64,000 bases of DNA from assembly GCF_014696925.1 (NCBI RefSeq), contig NZ_JACJQY010000003.1, positions 62,001-126,000 of the forward strand, written 5' to 3'. Shown here one piece after another: positions 55,838 to 64,000 of the stretch (position 1 is its first letter; each line of letters starts with the position of its first letter). Source of the stretch: Phormidium tenue FACHB-1050 (GTDB lineage: Bacteria; Cyanobacteriota; Cyanobacteriia; Pseudanabaenales; Pseudanabaenaceae). A model generated the notes under the pieces. It was not told the origin of the DNA. It saw only the letters and a program-made list of their open reading frames with translations, and did not search any database. Position numbers and translations under genes: made by a program.

Positions 55838-56620
55838 ATGTCTTCACGATCCACTAATTCTTCATCGTTTCTAATTACTTACTGGCAGAAGTTTTTACCT
55901 TGGTTAGAATCTTGTGCAATCTTAGCTTGGGGAATTACACTTCTGAAGCTATGGCTGGCGGGACAGTTATATCTTTTAATCCATCCTAACTACATTCCTC
56001 TAACCGTAATCGGAGGTATTATACTAACCATTGTTGGCATAGCCGAAGCTTGGCGTGTGTCAAAACGGCGGCAAAGTTATACCAATAATCAACAACATGT
56101 GACATTGATAAAGCCATCCTTGAGTAGTAGTTTGCTCTTGATTGTAGCGATCATCGCTTTGTTTATTAATCCACGACCATTCACTAGCGAAAAAGCAATT
56201 CATCGGGGTGTTATCGACAATATTGCCGATGCCAGAACTATCCCCCAATCGTTTCGCGCTAGCAACCGCCCCGAAGAGCGTACCCTAGTAGAATGGGTAC
56301 GCACAATCAGTGCCTATCCTGAACCTGATGCATATAAAGGTCAAAAGGTAAAACTAACAGGCTTTGTTGTCCATGCGCCCGATCAGCCAGACAATATGTT
56401 TTTGATTACGAGATTTGTGATTACCTGTTGCGCTGCCGATGTTTATCCTGTGAGTCTGCCAGTCAAAATTGCGGAAAGCCGTGCTAACTACCCACCAGAT
56501 AAATGGTTGCAAATCGAAGGTCAAGCCGATGTGGATATTAACAATGGCAACCGCCAAGTAGTAATTGTGGCAAGTAATATCACAGCGATCGCAGAACCCA
56601 AAAATCCCTACGACTATTAA
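55838..56620 (+). CDS. TIGR03943-family membrane protein
   Basis: A 260-residue protein. Three N-terminal hydrophobic segments (CAILAWGITLLKLWLAGQLYLLI, YIPLTVIGGIILTIVGIAEAW, SSLLLIVAIIALFI) are followed by a soluble domain from about residue 130 with VKLTGFVVHAPDQPDNMFLITRFVITCCAADVYPVSLPV. This CCAAD motif and layout match TIGR03943, often encoded with UPF0718 permeases. No such permease is adjacent here; one lies at 17000-17995, far away. Function unknown. ATG at 55838. Confidence 0.8.
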   Translation: MSSRSTNSSSFLITYWQKFLPWLESCAILAWGITLLKLWLAGQLYLLIHPNYIPLTVIGGIILTIVGIAEAWRVSKRRQSYTNNQQHVTLIKPSLSSSLLLIVAIIALFINPRPFTSEKAIHRGVIDNIADARTIPQSFRASNRPEERTLVEWVRTISAYPEPDAYKGQKVKLTGFVVHAPDQPDNMFLITRFVITCCAADVYPVSLPVKIAESRANYPPDKWLQIEGQADVDINNGNRQVVIVASNITAIAEPKNPYDY

Positions 56621-56637
56621 CAATTAAATGACATCAG

Positions 56638-57480
56638 CTAAATGACATCAGCAAATGTCCGTTCCATTTTCCTGAAATACCAAATTCCACTCCAAAGCAA
56701 TAAAAAGACTAATCCGATTGAAAGTAAAAAGTTTGGCATATATATATTCGCCTTACTACCAAGAATTGCCCAACGAAACCCGTCAATTACACCCACCATT
56801 GGATTAATAGAATACAGTAAACGCCATTGCTCAGGCACAATATTGCTGCTAAAACCAACTGGCGAAATATACAAGCCAAACTGAATAATAAAAGGTACAA
56901 CAAATCTAAAGTCTCGATATTGGACAGTCAACGCGGCTAACCATAAACCTGCACCCATTGAAGCTGCTGAAGCGATTAGGATAAAAAATGGCAATGTCAA
57001 AATTCGCCAATCAGGAACAAATTTATACCAAGCCATTAATCCTAACAGAATAATTCCTGAGATTAAGAAATCCACAAAACTGACAATCACTGCACTAGTT
57101 GGCACAATTAGCCGAGGAAAGTACACCTTAGAAATTAGATTAGCGTTCCCAATCAAACTATTGCTACACTCGCCCAAAGCATTGGCAAAAAACTGCCAAG
57201 GTAACATACCTGCAAAAACTAGAATTGGATAAGGAACACCCTGTGAGGGTAATTTAGCAATATTGCCAAACACCACAGTAAACACAATCATGGTTAGGAA
57301 AGGTTTAATTAATGCCCAAGTAATGCCGATCGCAGTTTGCTTATAGCGCACCAAAATATCGCGCCATGCTAAAAAATAAAATAGTTCTCGATAGCGCCAC
57401 AAATCCTTCCAATACTGACTTTCTATACTTCCAGCTTCGATTATTAGTTCTTTTTGAGAAGTATTACCTTGGTCATCCAT
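56638..57480 (-). CDS. Polysaccharide/O-antigen ABC-2 type permease
   Basis: A 280-residue permease with about six hydrophobic segments. Signatures are YRELFYFLAWRDILVRYKQTAIGITWALIKP, LPWQFFANALGECSNSLIGNANLISKVYFPRLIVP and the C-terminal YFRKMERTFADVI, all typical of the Wzm/KpsM/TagG group. The ATP-binding partner that usually follows is absent from the window on this side. The ATG at 57480 (MDDQGNTS) gives a typical N-terminus; 27 more codons are open upstream. Presumably it exports an extracellular glycan. Confidence 0.88.
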   Translation of the reverse strand: MDDQGNTSQKELIIEAGSIESQYWKDLWRYRELFYFLAWRDILVRYKQTAIGITWALIKPFLTMIVFTVVFGNIAKLPSQGVPYPILVFAGMLPWQFFANALGECSNSLIGNANLISKVYFPRLIVPTSAVIVSFVDFLISGIILLGLMAWYKFVPDWRILTLPFFILIASAASMGAGLWLAALTVQYRDFRFVVPFIIQFGLYISPVGFSSNIVPEQWRLLYSINPMVGVIDGFRWAILGSKANIYMPNFLLSIGLVFLLLWSGIWYFRKMERTFADVI

Positions 57481-57872
57481 AAAGTTAAAATTTAGAATAA
57501 GCGTCTTAGATGATTCGCAATTGTACAGCTTATATAGCAAGGGTTTCAAGCTATGCCTCATACGAGATAAGTGTAAGTTAAGTCTTCGCGTATTTACTTC
57601 CTTTCAGTCCACAACTCTCTTAAGACGTGATAAGTTTAGATGTAAATGTCAAGTCAGTCATGTTATCCCAATTCCCGAGAGTGTGGCAACACTTTTGTGG
57701 ATTGAAAATCAAACCCAGTAAGGGTTACCAAAACACAAAATGGCGTAGCCATTTTGTGTTTTGGTATTAGTAGTTTATATAATGGGCGCAATTAAATATA
57801 AAACTCTAAAGCCTGTGCCTCACTCTGCGAGTGCGCTACAGGCTTTAGACTCTGGGTTTTAATTATGCCCAG
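57481..57872. other. Intergenic region with a family A element and a hairpin (392 bp)
   Basis: A family A copy occupies 57665-57767. Another inverted repeat at about 57783-57871 has GGGC(GC)AATTAAA and CTCTAAAGCCTGT arms on the left and their complements on the right, and reaches the stop of the next gene. No gene is called here. Confidence 0.6.
57665..57767. repeat. Family A element (A8)
   Basis: Starts ATCCCAATTCCCGAGAGTGT and ends TTTTGGTAT; contains CAAACCCAGTAAGGG and the ACACAAAATGGC hairpin. 103 bp. Confidence 0.7.
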
Positions 57873-59381
57873 CTATTTAGTAAAAAGCAATAAAAAACTC
57901 ATGTGAATAAATCGTCTTGACAATAAAATAATTGGACTAGATTTTAGGGCTTTCACAGCGAGCCTGCGAGATGAATCCTTATGTCCTTTTTGCAATTCTT
58001 GCCACGCATAATTAGAGTATGCAAAACTACTTTGGCGAGCATAGACATATTTTAGAGCGATCTTGGCTAATAGATTACTTCTTTGAATTGAAGCAGGTAG
58101 CCAAGCAAACGCATGAACGTAATTTGAAAATAAAATCTTTAAAGTATCTTTGAATTCATACTTTGGTGCAAGATCGTAGAACTTACTTTCTGATTGATGT
58201 CGTGAAAATGGTTGCGTGCCGAAGGATTCAGCTTCAGCCTTACTTGGATTATAAATAAAAACTTTCAGTAAGTCTTCGGTAATTTGCTTAAAGTAATCAG
58301 ATGTACATTCTTGTGGCTGTAAATTTTTAGTTAGATGCTCAGCAAAGTTAACAATTGCCTGATGTTGCACTAGTAGACCCCACTCAATACCACTTTCATT
58401 ACTATCAGATCTTAAAATAGGTACATATCTGTCATCTTGTTTTTCGTATCTAACTGTACTTCCATGATCTGCTGCCATAAACAACTCTAAAATTTGAGGA
58501 TCACATAAAAAATAGCGATCGCTTCTGTCATTAACTTCTAAAAAATAAGGCATTAACTGATCCTTAGGGAATGCTTGAGTAGTACTAAGGAGACCGAAAA
58601 AGAAGCCCTGTAAGCCCGTATCTGGGTAAATTTTCCCTGCTGCTAGAAGATTACTCAGAGATCTTTGAGATTTACCAGACCAGCCAATATCTACTGTGGC
58701 ATAAGGTGTTTTGTCACCCATTCCTTCTTGCTTAAAGTATCCAATAGCTTTGTCCCGAAAGATCTTAGCCATAGCAAGAATTTGCTCTAGAACAGATGGA
58801 TCTTGAAAGACTTCTGTCAAGATCATAATTTCATTAGCATTAAGCTCTTTGTTCCAAATGTCTTCTCTAAAATCATATCTAGAGAGAATATCAGCAATTA
58901 GTTCTGGTTTCAGATTAACTCGTTCGCAAATGATACGAATCGAAAGAAATCCTGGATTATCGATAAGCCAATTAAATTCCTGTTCACCTATAGACTCAAT
59001 GGCGGGAAAGTGAAAAGCTTGTCTCGAGCCGTAAAAATATCGGCAATCAATCTCATATCCCCATTGACTAATGATCGTTTGAGCAACCTTAAAAAGAATT
59101 TGTCCATCTCTAGCCATGAAATATAGTCTTTGAATACCTTTCTGCTTTGCTTGTATCAAAACCCAATGGACGAAACCAAAAATGATTGGCGCAATAACAT
59201 TGGTAGCAGTATCCCAAATTGTCTTTTTATTGAACTCAGTTTCAGGGCAATGTAATCGACATATACGCGATGTCTCAACCAGTCGAGATCTAAAATAAGA
59301 TGATAGTTTTTCATTTTCTACTATCAACTGTTCGTAACGATTGAGATCTGTTTTTATAGAAGGAGAAAAACTTACATCCAT
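57873..59381 (-). CDS. HAD-like (COG5610-type) protein in a glycan-export neighbourhood
   Basis: A 502-residue protein. The segment KGIQRLYFMARDGQILFKVAQTI (about 82-104) with its D/R-D-G motif, and GDKTPYATVDIGWSGKSQRSLSNLL (about 231-255), resemble the 'predicted HAD-superfamily hydrolase' group COG5610, which is frequent in polysaccharide gene clusters. No membrane segments are evident, apart from a hydrophobic C-terminal end. It lies between an ABC-2 polysaccharide permease and an MsbA-like exporter on the same strand. The enzymatic role is unknown; a part in surface-glycan assembly is inferred from context. Confidence 0.65.
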   Translation of the reverse strand: MDVSFSPSIKTDLNRYEQLIVENEKLSSYFRSRLVETSRICRLHCPETEFNKKTIWDTATNVIAPIIFGFVHWVLIQAKQKGIQRLYFMARDGQILFKVAQTIISQWGYEIDCRYFYGSRQAFHFPAIESIGEQEFNWLIDNPGFLSIRIICERVNLKPELIADILSRYDFREDIWNKELNANEIMILTEVFQDPSVLEQILAMAKIFRDKAIGYFKQEGMGDKTPYATVDIGWSGKSQRSLSNLLAAGKIYPDTGLQGFFFGLLSTTQAFPKDQLMPYFLEVNDRSDRYFLCDPQILELFMAADHGSTVRYEKQDDRYVPILRSDSNESGIEWGLLVQHQAIVNFAEHLTKNLQPQECTSDYFKQITEDLLKVFIYNPSKAEAESFGTQPFSRHQSESKFYDLAPKYEFKDTLKILFSNYVHAFAWLPASIQRSNLLAKIALKYVYARQSSFAYSNYAWQELQKGHKDSSRRLAVKALKSSPIILLSRRFIHMSFLLLFTK

Positions 59382-59588
59382 TTGTTTAACTATACATACT
59401 TATAAGAAGTTTCAAAATGGCAGAGCTATTTTAGAGTTACAAAAACTTACTAGGTTTGACTTTTAATTAAATAGGAGCATCGTGTTTGTGTATGAATATA
59501 AATTGTTTAAGAAGAGTTCTCAACATTTTATCTCCCAAATATCATTATTTCATTTCTTTGATAGATAAACATATTTTTAGCAAGCTCT

Positions 59589-61427
59589 TTAGTCTTGGGA
59601 CGATTCATTTTGCATTTGATGATACTTCCATAGACTACCTTTTTTCTCTATAAGCTCGTGATAACTTCCTTGTTCAACAATTTCTCCTTTTTCCAAAACA
59701 ATTACGTTGTCAGCACGAACAATTGTCGAAAGTCGATGGGCAATCATAATTACCGTACATCCCTTTGATAAGTTTTCTAATGATTCTTGAATCAATCTCT
59801 CTGTTACAGAATCAAGCGCACTTGTAGCTTCATCTAAAATCAAAATTTCAGGCTTTCGTAGCAAAGCTCGTGCGATCGCAATTCTTTGTCTTTGTCCTCC
59901 TGACAATCGTACTCCGCGATCGCCAAGTACTGTATCAAAACCCTCAGGCATTGCTAAAATAAAATCTAAAGCATTGGCTTGTTTAGCAACTTCTTGTAAC
60001 TCTATTTCATCAACTATATCTACTCCATAAGCGATGTTATCTCTAACTGAAGCATTGAATATAAATGTATCTTGACTAACGATAGCCATCTTGCGACGAA
60101 ATGAGTTGATTTCTAAATCTTTTAATTCAACGTTATCAACTAAAATTTTCCCTTGAGTTGGATCGTATAATCTAGGCACTAAATCAGCTAAAGTAGTTTT
60201 TCCTGCTCCTGAAGTGCCAACAAAAGCAGTGGTTTTTCCACGTTTGATGGATAAATTGATATTCTTTAAAATAGGTTGGTCAGAACTATAACTAAAGTAA
60301 ACAGACAAGAAATCAATTGATTTATTCAAGCTCTTAAATTCTATATCACCATTTAGAAGATAAACTTTATCCTCTTCTTGCAGGACACTCCTGATTTTGC
60401 TGTATGAGCCAGCAAAACCTGATAGTTCGGTTCTTATGCCATTTATTTGTTGTACAAGGGGCATCATCCGAAATAAAACAAACATAAGAGTCAGTAAAGA
60501 TGAGATTTCTAACTTTCCTGCTGTTACTAGAAAGTTAAATGCTACTAAAATAATACCAATCAAAATTGCAGTGGAAATAGATTCTGCTAAAGGACGCACA
60601 AGACTCATATAGGAGAACAAGTTAAGATGCGTTCTCCGCAAATTTAATGAGTTTTTATAAAATCTTTCTCTCTCAAATTTTTGTGTACATGAGGTTTGGA
60701 TTGTGCGAATACCATTAATAAACTCAAGCGTACCAGAAGCAAAATTAGAATAAGCTTGTGATGTTGGGAAGCTCAACTCTCTTACTCTAACGCCAAATTT
60801 TGATATAAACAATGACAATGTACCAAATAGAATTAAAGCAACTATGGATAACTGCCAAGATATAACAAACATTGAGATAATGTAGACTATCAACGTTGCT
60901 CCAGAAACGCAAAGAGCTGAAGTCGATGAAAAAGATCGTTGGATAGACTCTATCTCATGAGTCATTGAATTGATTAAGTCGCCAGACTTTGAGCTTGAGT
61001 AATAACTCAAACTTACACTTATCAATTGCTCAAACATTGATTTATGTAAGCGATCTCCAAATGAAGACTCTGTTGACAGAGCAAATACTGTCGCTCCATA
61101 AGAAAACATTGAACGTAAAAAAGCCGCAACAATTACTAAAAGCCCCAATTTGTTGAGTCTTTCTATAGGGTTAGATTGTACTCCAATGATAAAAGTGTCT
61201 ATCCAACCTGTACCTGCTTGAGATGAGGATGTGCTAGTTATACTTTGTAGGAATAAATTAATTATTCCTACAGCAACTCCTTCAAATACTGCTCCCAGAA
61301 TAGAAAGTACTATTGCAAGTAAAGCAATTAACCAAAAATACTTAAATTCCCGAAGAAAAATGTAGTTGTGTCGCCAAAATTTGCTGTTTCTTACAATATT
61401 TTTGAAAAAATCTGTTTTCAGGAACAT
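59589..61427 (-). CDS. ABC exporter, fused membrane and ATPase domains (MsbA-like)
   Basis: A 612-residue half-transporter. Six hydrophobic segments in the first ~340 residues are followed by an ATPase: Walker A GTSGAGKTTLADLVPRLYDPTQG, Q-loop VSQDTFIFNASVRDNIAYG, signature LSGGQRQRIAIARALLRKPEILILDEATSALDS and H-loop IAHRLSTI. It should form a homodimer that exports lipid-linked glycans, lipids or peptides. The frame opens with TTG; the first ATG at 61427 (MFLKTDFFKN) is preferred. The gene lies 32 bp downstream of pheS. Confidence 0.9.
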   Translation of the reverse strand: MFLKTDFFKNIVRNSKFWRHNYIFLREFKYFWLIALLAIVLSILGAVFEGVAVGIINLFLQSITSTSSSQAGTGWIDTFIIGVQSNPIERLNKLGLLVIVAAFLRSMFSYGATVFALSTESSFGDRLHKSMFEQLISVSLSYYSSSKSGDLINSMTHEIESIQRSFSSTSALCVSGATLIVYIISMFVISWQLSIVALILFGTLSLFISKFGVRVRELSFPTSQAYSNFASGTLEFINGIRTIQTSCTQKFERERFYKNSLNLRRTHLNLFSYMSLVRPLAESISTAILIGIILVAFNFLVTAGKLEISSLLTLMFVLFRMMPLVQQINGIRTELSGFAGSYSKIRSVLQEEDKVYLLNGDIEFKSLNKSIDFLSVYFSYSSDQPILKNINLSIKRGKTTAFVGTSGAGKTTLADLVPRLYDPTQGKILVDNVELKDLEINSFRRKMAIVSQDTFIFNASVRDNIAYGVDIVDEIELQEVAKQANALDFILAMPEGFDTVLGDRGVRLSGGQRQRIAIARALLRKPEILILDEATSALDSVTERLIQESLENLSKGCTVIMIAHRLSTIVRADNVIVLEKGEIVEQGSYHELIEKKGSLWKYHQMQNESSQD

Positions 61428-61459
61428 GGATTTGACCAATATCTAGCTTGAGTCTCAAT

Positions 61460-62464
61460 TTAAAACTGACGCAAAAAGCGCAAGTCACTTGTAAATAGAC
61501 GACGAATATCGTCTATCTTGTGTAAAACCATGGCAACCCGATCTACGCCAAAACCCCAAGCAAAACCAGTGACTAGTTCAGGATCATAGCCAACGGATTT
61601 AAAAACATTAGGATCAACCATACCACAGCCACCAAGTTCGAGCCATCGTCCGTTCCACATTACATCGACTTCGGCAGATGGCTCAGTGAAAGGGAAGTAG
61701 CTAGGACGAAAGCGAATTGGGCAATCTCCTAAAAGTTCTTCGACAAAGGTTTTGACAGTACCTTTGAGATCCCCAAATGTTAGTCCTTCTTCTACGGCTA
61801 ATAGCTCGATCTGATGGAAAATGGGTGAGTGGGTGGCATCTATGTCGTCTTTACGATAAACTCGCCCAGGACAAGCAATTCTTAATGGAGGTTCATTTTC
61901 TTCCATATAGCGGATTTGCACTGATGAAGTTTGCGATCGCAGCAACTTACCATCGCTTAAATACAGAGTGTCTGCCATGTCACGAGCAGGGTGATCAGCA
62001 GGGGTATTGAGGGCTTCAAAGTTATAATAATCAGTCTCAATTTCTGGTCCTTGGGCAACTGTAAAACCTAAGCCCACCAGAATATCTAGCATACGGTCAA
62101 TTGTGCTTTGAATGGGGTGCTGTCTACCTTGATAGGAATTCAATATTCCTGGCATTGTCACATCAAGGGTTTCCGCCTCCAAACGCTTAGCAATTACTGA
62201 TTGCTGAATCGTAATTTTGCGTTCTTCTAGCTGGGTCTGGAGAGCTTGCTTAACTTGATTGGCGATCGCACCAACTTGAGGGCGTTCTTCAGCAGATAGC
62301 TTACCCATAGCGCCAAGAATTTGAGAGAGCGTGCCTTTCTTTCCTAAGTACTCTACCCTTAACTGTTCTAATTCTTCAGGCGTTTGCACATCTCCAACTG
62401 ATTTTGTTGCGAGTTCTGCTAGAGATTGCAATTGAGCGGTTAAGCTCTCTAAGTCCGTTGCCAT
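61460..62464 (-). CDS. pheS: Phenylalanyl-tRNA synthetase alpha subunit
   Basis: A 334-residue catalytic subunit. Class II motifs: motif 1 region [29 protein letters not shown], motif 2 [26 protein letters not shown], and motif 3 region [30 protein letters not shown]. The N-terminal coiled coil (to about 85) binds tRNA-Phe. ATG at 62464 (MATDLES). pheT is not adjacent, as is usual in cyanobacteria. Confidence 0.96.
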   Translation of the reverse strand: MATDLESLTAQLQSLAELATKSVGDVQTPEELEQLRVEYLGKKGTLSQILGAMGKLSAEERPQVGAIANQVKQALQTQLEERKITIQQSVIAKRLEAETLDVTMPGILNSYQGRQHPIQSTIDRMLDILVGLGFTVAQGPEIETDYYNFEALNTPADHPARDMADTLYLSDGKLLRSQTSSVQIRYMEENEPPLRIACPGRVYRKDDIDATHSPIFHQIELLAVEEGLTFGDLKGTVKTFVEELLGDCPIRFRPSYFPFTEPSAEVDVMWNGRWLELGGCGMVDPNVFKSVGYDPELVTGFAWGFGVDRVAMVLHKIDDIRRLFTSDLRFLRQF

Positions 62465-62586
62465 CAACGTTTCCTATTTATTTATGAAGAATTTTTGCTG
62501 TCCTAACTTTAGCAGAAAAAATACAAGCTCTGCGGTGATTGGTCAATTTTCTTGGTATATTCCCGAAAGCTAGAGACAAAGCTTTT

Positions 62587-62630
62587 ATCCCAATTCACGA
62601 AAGTGTGACAACACTTTCGTGAATTGGGAT
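62587..62630. repeat. Minimal family A palindrome (A9)
   Basis: ATCCCAATTCACGAAAGTGT is directly followed by its complement with a few-base centre. It is as if two left ends of family A had been joined with the interior deleted. The pairing extends outward to about 62581-62636 (GCTTTT...AAAAGC). Confidence 0.65.
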
Positions 62631-62651
62631 AAAAGCTAGAGTGTATAAACC

Positions 62652-62689
62652 AAAAGCCGAGAGTTTGCTTAGCAAACTCTCGGCTTTTT
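62652..62689 (-). terminator. Terminator of the M23 peptidase gene
   Basis: AAAAGCCGAGAGTTTGCT pairs with AGCAAACTCTCGGCTTTT. On the minus strand it ends in a T run. It lies 20 bp after the peptidase stop. Confidence 0.7.
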
Positions 62690-62709
62690 AAAAAGATAGG
62701 ATTTAATCT

Positions 62710-64000
62710 CTATCTTTTAGCACTAGCTAAGAAAGCCATTGGATCAATCGGGCTACCACCATTTGGACGGATCTCAAAGTGGAGGTGGGGACCTGTACTG
62801 AAGCCAGTACTGCCCATTGCACCAATTATCTGTCCTTGTCCAACTGTCTGTCCTTCTTTGACATAGAGTTCATTGAGGTGGGCATATCTGGTGATCGTGC
62901 CGTCAGCATGACGGATATCGATCATATTACCGTAGCCACCATCGTTCCACTGGGAATACTCAATTACACCTGATGCTGCTGCCAAGATTGGTGTGCCAAT
63001 AGGTGCTGCAATGTCAATACCAGCATGAATTCTTCCCCAACGCCAGCCATACCCAGAGGTAAAGACACCATCAGCAGGCCAGATAAAGCCTGTCGATAAT
63101 CCATAATCTTGGACATCAGGCAAGTAAGCACTGGCTGTCAGTTGTGGTAATTGAGGAGAAATTCCTGAACGATCCCCTGGATTGGCGATCGCACTACGAC
63201 TGCTGTCAAAATTGCGATCAGGATTAGGGGAAGCATTTAAATTTGCGGCTGCAATCTTGGCTGCTTCTAGCTTACGAGCTTCTTCGGCTCTGCGTGCTGC
63301 TTCTTTGATTTCTGCATCACGAACTTTAGCATTCAGTTGATCTACTTCAGACTCTAAGCGCTTCACTTCTAGAGAAGTCATCCTTGCTTCTGGCTCAGGC
63401 AATAGAGCCACTTGATTTGGCTGGGTAACAATTGTTGCTTGTTGGTCAACAGAAGCCGAAGCAGGAACCTTTGGGGCAAGACTAGCTGCTAGCCTTGCAG
63501 GAATCTGGATGTTTGGTTCCGATGCGGGTTGAGAGATCGCAGATATTGGCTCAAGATTATTGGTGTTGCCTTGCTCGATCGCTCGACTGGAAGGAATAGT
63601 CGGAGTTGATATAGCTGCTACAGGTGCAGGCTTGGCAATTGGCTCGGCTGCTGGTTGGTTAACCGTTTCTACTGGAGCATTACCTAGGCTGACTCGCTGT
63701 TCCTTGATCAATGCTGTAGGAATCTGGGGAACTGACAAAGCTGCTGCAATTCTGGGAGAGAATTGGATCTTAGGTTCAGCCACTGGCTTAGAAGAATTAG
63801 CTTCGATAGGGATTGAGCGACTGCTACTGTACTGCTCAGCTGCTGTCGCCGCAGGGATTGACGGTGTAGAGATCGATCTAGCTGGTAGATTAAGAGCCGT
63901 TGGAGATAGTGCAGGGGTTTTCTTGTTGTTAGAACCACCTAGCTCACCCAGTAGCTGTTCAGGAGCAAAGGGGAAAAGCGCAACCGCAACTTTAACTGCT
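62710..64000 (-). CDS. M23 family LytM-type peptidase, C-terminal part (runs off the window)
   Basis: At least 430 residues; the frame is open to the window edge, so the N-terminus is missing. A long Pro/Ala/Ser/Gln-rich linker contains several repeats of an R-S-I...T-P-S-I-P type. A short coiled-coil segment follows (LEVKRLESEVDQLNAKVRDAEIKEAARRAEEARK). The peptidase domain has the zinc ligands in HAGIDIAAPIGTP (H-x3-D) and GPHLHFEIRPNG (HLH), so it should be catalytically active. It probably trims peptidoglycan cross-links in the periplasm during growth or division. A terminator follows. Confidence 0.88.
   Translation of the reverse strand, partial: AVKVAVALFPFAPEQLLGELGGSNNKKTPALSPTALNLPARSISTPSIPAATAAEQYSSSRSIPIEANSSKPVAEPKIQFSPRIAAALSVPQIPTALIKEQRVSLGNAPVETVNQPAAEPIAKPAPVAAISTPTIPSSRAIEQGNTNNLEPISAISQPASEPNIQIPARLAASLAPKVPASASVDQQATIVTQPNQVALLPEPEARMTSLEVKRLESEVDQLNAKVRDAEIKEAARRAEEARKLEAAKIAAANLNASPNPDRNFDSSRSAIANPGDRSGISPQLPQLTASAYLPDVQDYGLSTGFIWPADGVFTSGYGWRWGRIHAGIDIAAPIGTPILAAASGVIEYSQWNDGGYGNMIDIRHADGTITRYAHLNELYVKEGQTVGQGQIIGAMGSTGFSTGPHLHFEIRPNGGSPIDPMAFLASAKR

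Overview
The window looks like cyanobacterial chromosome, most probably from a Pseudanabaena-like filamentous species. This rests on the psbE-psbF-psbL-psbJ photosystem II operon, petH, an F-type ATP synthase operon with paired b and b' subunits, a type III glutamine synthetase, a PaO-type Rieske oxygenase, and very frequent HIP1 octamers (GCGATCGC) in and between genes. The genus assignment is an inference. I found no rRNA, tRNA, CRISPR array or intact insertion sequence.

Layout. 0-5.9 kb: a truncated membrane protein, rppH-like Nudix hydrolase, ilvB, petH (ferredoxin-NADP reductase without the phycobilisome-linker domain) and fabD. 5.9-12 kb: signalling block with a REC-GAF-GGDEF-EAL protein, an Rcp1-like response regulator and a multi-PAS histidine kinase. 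12-17 kb: glmM, a TPR/arginine-methyltransferase-like fusion, clpP and an HNH protein. 17-21.4 kb: an arsenic locus (permease, thioredoxin-like protein, arsJ, ArsJ-associated GAPDH, divergent arsR) with two matching candidate operators. 21.4-25 kb: DUF2214 protein, DJ-1/PfpI protein, Fur-family regulator, Eis-like acetyltransferase, Uma2 nuclease. 25.2-26.2 kb: psbEFLJ; three of its genes are under 50 codons. 26.2-29.7 kb: glutathione S-transferase, PaO-like oxygenase, FAD-linked oxidase. 29.8-33.4 kb: a small accessory/defence stretch with brnTA flanked by ~62-bp repeats, an AlbA_2 protein, and an HNH nuclease plus D12 adenine methylase pair. 33.5-38.7 kb: ATP synthase operon (I-like, a, c, b', b, delta, alpha); the gamma gene that often follows atpA is not here. 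39-46.9 kb: two secreted or envelope proteins, a subtilase, an Hsp70-like protein and glnN. 47-56.6 kb: nnrDE, PP2C phosphatase, hrcA, a second Uma2 gene, a sugar-type ABC ATPase, a methyltransferase and a TIGR03943 protein. 56.6-64 kb: polysaccharide-type ABC permease, a HAD-like (COG5610-type) protein, an ABC exporter, pheS and a truncated M23 peptidase.

The most unusual property is the intergenic DNA. Nearly every gap carries long, often perfect palindromes. At least three short-element families can be separated by their ends: A with ATACCAA/TTGGTAT, B with ATATAGCAA or TATAGCTGT and their complements, C with TACAGC/GCTGTA. Many palindromes, whatever their arm sequence, turn around the same 7-base core GCGAAGC/GCTTCGC, a sequence known in vitro as an exceptionally stable DNA mini-hairpin. 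Arms differ from locus to locus but match within a locus, which suggests active formation or correction of inverted repeats. No transposase is present to mobilise them here.

All calls come from reading the sequence and the translated frames; no database search was run.
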